Source of the DNA: UBA987 sp047620825
Lineage (GTDB): Bacteria > Bacteroidota > Bacteroidia > NS11-12g > UBA9320
DNA: 23,746 nucleotides
Direction of reading: 5' to 3'
NCBI GenBank assembly: GCA_047620825.1
Contig: JBLHOC010000032.1
Location: 1 to 23,746, forward strand
The notes beneath the pieces were generated by a model that was not told the origin of the DNA, ran no database searches, and saw nothing but the letters and a program-made list of their open reading frames with translations. Both the position numbers and the translations under genes were made by a program. Shown in pieces: positions 14,389 to 21,300 of this stretch (within the stretch, counting starts at the first letter, position 1; every line of letters starts with the position of its first letter).

Positions 14389-15309
14389 ATGAAATTCATT
14401 TTAGATTTCCCCATTCCTGTTCAGCCTTTGTTGAACTATCAAACTCCTGTGATTACTATGGGTTCTTGTTTTGCTGATCGGATGGCAGACAAGCTAGTTG
14501 AATCCAGATTTAATGTGTTTCAAAATCCGAGTGGAATTATCTATAATCCCATCAGTATCGCGAAAACATTTTCTAATTCTAACCAAGAAGAACCTAATCC
14601 ATCGGATCTCATTTTTGATCAAGGCCTTTGGCATTCATGGCATCATCACGGTCAATTTTCAAATGCCAATAAAGAGGCGCTTGTTTCAAAAATCACAGAA
14701 ACAAATAAAGGCCTTCAATCTTGGTTGGGTCAAGAGAAATCAACTGTTTTAATCACCTTCGGAAGTGCATGGGTGTACGAGAACAACGATCAAATCGTAG
14801 CCAATTGCCATAAACGCCCTAATAAAAATTTTACGAAACGGTTATTGCAACCTCAAGAAATTATAGAAGCGTTTTTAGACATTCTAAAACGATACCCCCA
14901 ACACGACTTTCTTTTTACGGTTAGCCCTGTAAGGTATACACGAGACGGCTTGCACAACAGCACCTTGAGCAAATCTGTTTTACATTTAGCCGTGAATGCG
15001 CTTGTCCAACAATTTAAACATTGTCACTATTTTCCGGCATATGAGATTGTGATGGATGAATTAAGAGACTATCGGTTTTATGATACAGATTTGGTACACC
15101 CAAATCAACTCGCAATCGATTACGTGTGGGACAAGTTTAAGGCTACAGCGCTAGACGAAATGAGTCAGGCCATGATAAAAGATTGGCAGGTGGTTCAAAA
15201 AATGAAGGAGCACAAACTGTTATATCCAGATAGTCTGGAATCAGTAAAATTTATGGAAAATCGAACTGAAAAAGTCAGGGTGTTTGAGGCAACATATTTT
15301 CGCCAATAA
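14389..15309 (+). CDS. GSCFA domain-containing protein
   Basis: 306 residues, no signal peptide. Named family signature GSCFAD at 25-30, followed by NPSGIIYNPISI (about 46-57), both hallmarks of GSCFA proteins. Later blocks LITFGSAWVYE, FTVSPVRYTRDGLHNS and DLVHPNQLAIDYVW (the last an Asp-x-x-His pair) resemble the SGNH/GDSL esterase fold, so an acyl-transfer or esterase activity on a cell-surface polymer is plausible but unproven. The ATG lies 14 nt after the strong terminator with no Shine-Dalgarno and no obvious TAnnTTTG box, so its transcript may depend on read-through or an unusual promoter. Confidence 0.9.
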   Translation: MKFILDFPIPVQPLLNYQTPVITMGSCFADRMADKLVESRFNVFQNPSGIIYNPISIAKTFSNSNQEEPNPSDLIFDQGLWHSWHHHGQFSNANKEALVSKITETNKGLQSWLGQEKSTVLITFGSAWVYENNDQIVANCHKRPNKNFTKRLLQPQEIIEAFLDILKRYPQHDFLFTVSPVRYTRDGLHNSTLSKSVLHLAVNALVQQFKHCHYFPAYEIVMDELRDYRFYDTDLVHPNQLAIDYVWDKFKATALDEMSQAMIKDWQVVQKMKEHKLLYPDSLESVKFMENRTEKVRVFEATYFRQ

Positions 15310-15358
15310 TTACAGTCATACCGCGCACCTCACCATTTTTTTATCAGCAAAATTTCAC

Positions 15359-15366
15359 TTACTTTG
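15359..15366 (+). promoter_or_regulatory. Candidate -7 box for the giant secreted protein gene
   Basis: TTACTTTG has one mismatch to TAnnTTTG and ends 25 nt before ATG 15392, the same geometry as the rpsA and miaB promoters. No convincing -33 TTG is visible. Confidence 0.35.
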
Positions 15367-15391
15367 TACAACAAGATTTAAATCAATCCCT

Positions 15392-18300
15392 ATGAAGCGA
15401 ATTCAGGCTTCTTGTATACGTATTGCTCTACCCATTATCTTCTTAATACTAAGTACGATTTTGGCAACGGCCCAGAAACCACCTAACGACAGTTGTCAAG
15501 CAGTGATTGACATACCTCTGGGTGCAGGTGGGTTTTCTATAGGAACTTACCAAAGTGATTCAATAAATATCGATAGTGCTGGGGTTCAGGTTGGAGAATT
15601 CTTTCATAACTCCCTGGTATCTTCTGGAAACGATAAAAAGTCTATTTGGTATCGATTTTACATTCCAGCTCGACGCGGTGTAAACATCGAACTGAAGCAA
15701 AATGCAAATGCAATTGCGACCAGAGATGTCGGGTTTACCACATATTTGGCAGATCAATGCATGCCGACGAGCACAGCAGCGACGAACGCACAACTCACAA
15801 CTTTAAATCAATTTGGTAGTTCCTTCCATCCATGTATGGACCCAGGATGGTACTTGGTGCAGGTAAGTGCCAAATCTAGAGCGATGGGGAAGGTGTATTT
15901 GGAGATCACCACAATCTACCCGCACCAATATCCAGCCGTGGTGAATGCGGAGTATGATGATCAGGACAGTGCCTACGACTTTGGAGATCAAATTGTCGGT
16001 AAGCTCGGTTCACAAAGTGGTTACATCGATTATGAACTTGGATGCTATACAATCAATGATTCCTCTGAATTTTATCCAGATTTAGGTTCGAATTACTTGG
16101 CCTATAACCAAAGTGCTTGGTTCGTTTTTAAATCGAATCAAGACCATGATAACACACAACTCAAATTTAGACATGTATCCAATTGTGCAACAACGGATAC
16201 CATGGCGTATCGTCTATTTAAAGGAGATTGTCGTGGTGGTGGTGGTGGTTTAACGTTGTTGGATTCGAATTTTAGCGACTGGACTGTGGCAAATAGCTGC
16301 TACAACAAGTGTAACGAAATTGTCCATAATTATAAATGCTTGTTTGATTCTGGTGAAGTGTATTCGGTGCAGCTGTTGTATCATAAAGATCTGGTAAAAA
16401 CCATGCGTTTTTCAATTGCAGATCAAACGTCGGCTTATGATTCAGGAAACTATCAGCCGAACTCAACATATGCCAGAAACTTAGGCTTAATCAGCGGTAA
16501 CAACACTATTAATGTAGGTTTTGGCTGTGGTTCATACATCACAAATAATGTTTGTGGCAATGCCAACACTGCACCAATTCAATTGGGAACATATACATAC
16601 AATTTAGCCCAATGGCTGGACTTCGAAATTACAGAACAATCAAGGCTGAGTCTGAGGTTTACCCCTGGCCAAAACGGCAATTACAAGCGATACCAATATA
16701 TGGCCTTTCGGCTATTTAAGGATACCATCACATCAAGTTGTAATGGCATAGATACCTCACAGATACTCATGGCCGAAACTGGTAACGCACAGTATTTTAT
16801 CGATTGTTTGGAGCCTGGGAAATACAGTGTCCAACTTCTCGGTACCGATACGGTTGGAGGTTATTCATACTGGACGTGCCCAGTTTTGATGCATTTAGGC
16901 GGCGATTATCAGTTAATCCTAAATCAGAGTGAAATACCAGTCTCCAATCGATTTGCATTAGCCAGTGTGGGAGCAGGAGATTCCGTTTATGGTTTAAATG
17001 ATTTGCCAAAGTATACAACCGTCAATGGCCAATTAGACACCGTTTCATGCAATGACGCTGTTCTGCCACTTGATGTGTGTGATACGGTACATCGCAAGGC
17101 CATGTACCGAACATTTAAAATTGGCGATGCAGATAATGACGGGACGGCTGACAGTGGATTGCTATATATGTACGATTGGCAACCAGGTTTCCGCTGGTAT
17201 CCGTATTACGACTACAATTCATGGCATAGGTTGTATAAAGGAAATGCCATTGCGTTGCGAGCGTCTCAATCTGTTTCAGCCTATCCAGACACACTTTTAG
17301 GCCTGACACCACACAGTAATTGTTTACCACAATGGAGTACATATGGAAGTGCGTGTTTAGAACCTGGCGAATACACCTTGGTTTCATTCTTCGATGATGA
17401 CGCTATGGCGTATACAGAACAACCTAGCTTTCAATTTTATTCAGCCAAAAGAAAATTTAATACATACGCAAAGGCTGAATTCCTAGATAGCATCACAGGG
17501 TATGGAACGGTTACTGGAGAACTGGATAGCTTTACCTGTAAAACGAATCCAGATACTATAGACGGCATTACTTGCGGCAGGCGAAATGCATACCACGTAT
17601 TTTATCTAGATAGCCAGATGGTTACCACCATCAACATTGGTTACGGTGCTTATCACTATGGTCTATGCAGATTTAGCCTGTTTTCTGGCGATATTAGAAA
17701 TGTAAAATCTGGACTTTCGTTATACGACGATGGCTTGGATTGGTCATGCACAGGGTATACAAGAACAACATCTGATTGTAAACCTCTTGAGCCAGGATGG
17801 TATACGGTTGTTGTGAGCAATGATCTAAACATCACTTATGATTCTGCCAACCGTATGGACAATACAAACCGTAATTATCTTTATACGTATCCGCATAATA
17901 TTACGATTACGACCAGAGCTTCAAATATTACTGCACCAAAATATTACCGGCCATCCAAAGCGGCGTATCTAGATAGTTTGCTAAACAACAATCAACCTCT
18001 TAGTTACGACACCAATTACAGCAACATTGCAGGAACGCATTTAAACTTGGCTAAATTTCAATTTCCTATGGAGATTTTGGAATGCGATTTGGATACACCC
18101 TTAAATCACCACCCAAAATCAACCTTATGTGATACAAATACGACGGATATAGTCTATTATACTTTTACACTTGCGAAAGATGCTTTCGTAAGAATATGGG
18201 GTAATGTTTCCGGAGGTTCTTGGGATATGAAGTTATTCAATTTTGACGTTCGAAAAGATTCTGCAAAATTAGGAACCGCTACGCCTGTTCAAGATTGTAA

Positions 18301-21300
18301 TTACAGTGCCAATCACCTAGAATTTTGCAATCTGCAGTCTGGCACATATTCCATTGTTTATTATTGTAAACGAGCTGCGGGATCAAGGGCAACCGTAAAC
18401 CCGATCATGCATGTTGACAGCCTGGCGTACTCGAGATTTGATAACGCCTTTAATGCCTACGATTTTGGTAAAATTCCAGGTGACGGAAATGCCTATGATG
18501 GTAAAATCGGTGACGTGCATCCCACAGACACAGTTCTTCCGGCCAGCCATGATATGATAACCTGTCGGACTGGTGCACAACGAACAGACCCAACAGGTAC
18601 GTCGTGTTACAATCATGTTAGCCCATATGTATATTCGAAAGATACCAATGTTGGTGTATATCCATATGATTCAGCCTATTATCAATACAGTGATGGAACT
18701 AGATATTATCCTTGGAGCTATCCAGCTAGGCGAAACTTATGGTATACTTTTGTTGTTGAGGGACGAGGCAATGTCACGGTTGATTTTAAAGGAAATGTCT
18801 CTAGTTTGCTTTATCCCCAGACGAACTCCATCAGGTTTTCTATATACGAATCCGATGAAGATGGTTCCCTCTCCTATGCGAACCTTAAAACCTCGGGTAA
18901 GGTAGACTCAACCTACAATGACGGGTTGACTTTTGTGGATCGGGATTATTACTGTTATATCGGTTCAGACCTGACAGCTACATTCCGAATCTCCTCGTGT
19001 GAAAAGATAAAACCACGGCGATATTATGTCTTGGTTGAGCCCACGAACCTTTATAACAACAATTCATATCCGAACGTAAACCACAACGTGTGGTTGGAAA
19101 TATCCTACGACAGTTTATACATACCGGATACCGAGTTTGACTTCTATTCATCAGCAAACAATGTCAATGACAAATATGGAAGTAACACCGTATTTGCTCC
19201 AGAGTCATTGTATATAGGAGACTCGACCTATTTTACGGCAGCAACATTAGATTCTACGGATTACAGCAGAACATATATGTACGGGTCATGTTCAGATCCC
19301 TCAACCGCTGGAACCGTTTGGTACAAAATTGATGTCGATTCGACAGGTTACCTATATTACAACTACGTGTACAGTTACCTATCGGGAACAACCGTTCTAA
19401 AGAATAAAGGCTACGATGCGAATCGCATCCGAGTATACAAATCGTTAGTTGATGGAGATTCACTGGCCGGGTTAGAATATGTGCCTAGGATTGCCACATC
19501 CAGTACCTACTATACATTAATGGATAACAGCTATTCTAATTATATCTGTGTAAATCAAGGAACATATTATATTCAAATTAATAGATGCAGTCAACATGAA
19601 TGTAACGATTACGTTTATCCGCAATTCGTTTTTAATTACCATACTGGGGACTTTTGCGAAACAGCTGTTCCACTGAAATTAGATACGATTGGACAAACAT
19701 CAGCTCGGCTTTTAGTTAACTGCCACACCATAGGAACTGACTTCGGAGAAGACGGAAGCGACATGGGCTGTTTATTTGGCCCCAAGGACTATAAATCGAG
19801 TTGGTTTGTGGTGGATTACTCCGACACCACCAAGGTTGATTTAGAATTTAAACTCGGAGAATATACAGACGCCACAGCAGGAGAAATACGTTACAGAACG
19901 TTTTATGGCAACTGTAAAAGTTTAACATCTGGTCCGTGTAACAACAATGCCTTAACCACCTTTACATTAGATTGTATCCGTAAAGGAACATACTATGTTC
20001 AGGTCGTCACACCAGCCGATGCAAAAGGTGAAGTCGAATTATGGGCAGAGGCAAAAGAAAACACGGATACCACATGCAATCCTGTAGATATCTTCCAACC
20101 CAACGCCGCTTTTTATTACAATACCGGTTGCCCTGAAAACGTAATAAACTTTGTCAACACATCCTCTAGAGGCGATTCAATACGATACTTCTGGGATTTT
20201 GGCTACAGCAGTCTGACCGATACCAGTATTAATCCAACAGTCGTATATCCGTCTTCCAGTATAGAAAAACAGTACACCGTAAAACTTGTCGTAACACAAA
20301 TAGCCTACGGCAGTAAAGATTCAATAGAAATTGTTATTGACGTGCCATTTGCACCGAGCGTAGAAATCCTTAACAACGACACCAATTTATGTTTGGGAGA
20401 TAGTGTAACACTTACAGGTACAATCTCGCATGGTGATGGAGTGTGGTCAAACGGTGATTCTTCTGCTTCGATAACGGTGAAAGCAACAGGCATGTATTTC
20501 TTTGAAATGCAAGACAAGCCACAGTTACTAATAAATCCTAGTTTTCAACGTGATATACCAACTGATGGATGGACTGAAACCTCAGGTACTTGGACAAGAA
20601 GCAGTAGTTATAGCCCACGTGATTCATCGTATGTTGGGTTTGGCAGTCATACCACGGCAGCCTCTACCGGCATCCTTGAAATGTACCAAGAAGTTGACGT
20701 TAGTATAGATTCAGTTCAAATCGATTCTGGTATTGGCAAGACATCATTTACGGGATACATAGTAGGCCACAATTCATACGACGATGAAGGTCAGATTATC
20801 GTTCGATATCTTGATGCTTCCAACAATTTGTTGGGCATTTATCAATCTGGATTAACCAATTACAATGGTAATTGGCAGTACTTAGAGCACTCAAGAACCA
20901 CTCCAAAAGGAACTAGAAAAATTAGGGTGATTGTTCAAACCAATAAAATCAACACCACGACTAAAACGAGTTATGCGTTTTTCGATTTCTTCAAATTGAA
21001 AATGCGAAGTGCTTGTGAGTATAAAGATAGTGTTTACGTACAAGTGAATCCAATACCAGTCTTATCGTTACCTACTGATACAATTATCTGTCCGTTAGAC
21101 TCTGTGTTGGTTGCACCTACGATCTCATATTACGACCCATATATCGTGAACGATTCCATAAATAGTACGCTAACTGGAACGCTCAAAAATGCGGCATCGC
21201 ATACGGCTTTGGATGGTTACGTTAATCTAACATCTTCCACTGTCTTCGCAGAAAATGGACAATTGGAATGGGAAGACTCAACGCTTTCAATACGAGATTC

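Noticed and set aside
15560..20517. Several 60-110 codon frames on both strands between 15560 and 20517
   Set aside because: All fall inside the continuous giant reading frame and show no family motifs or plausible leaders.
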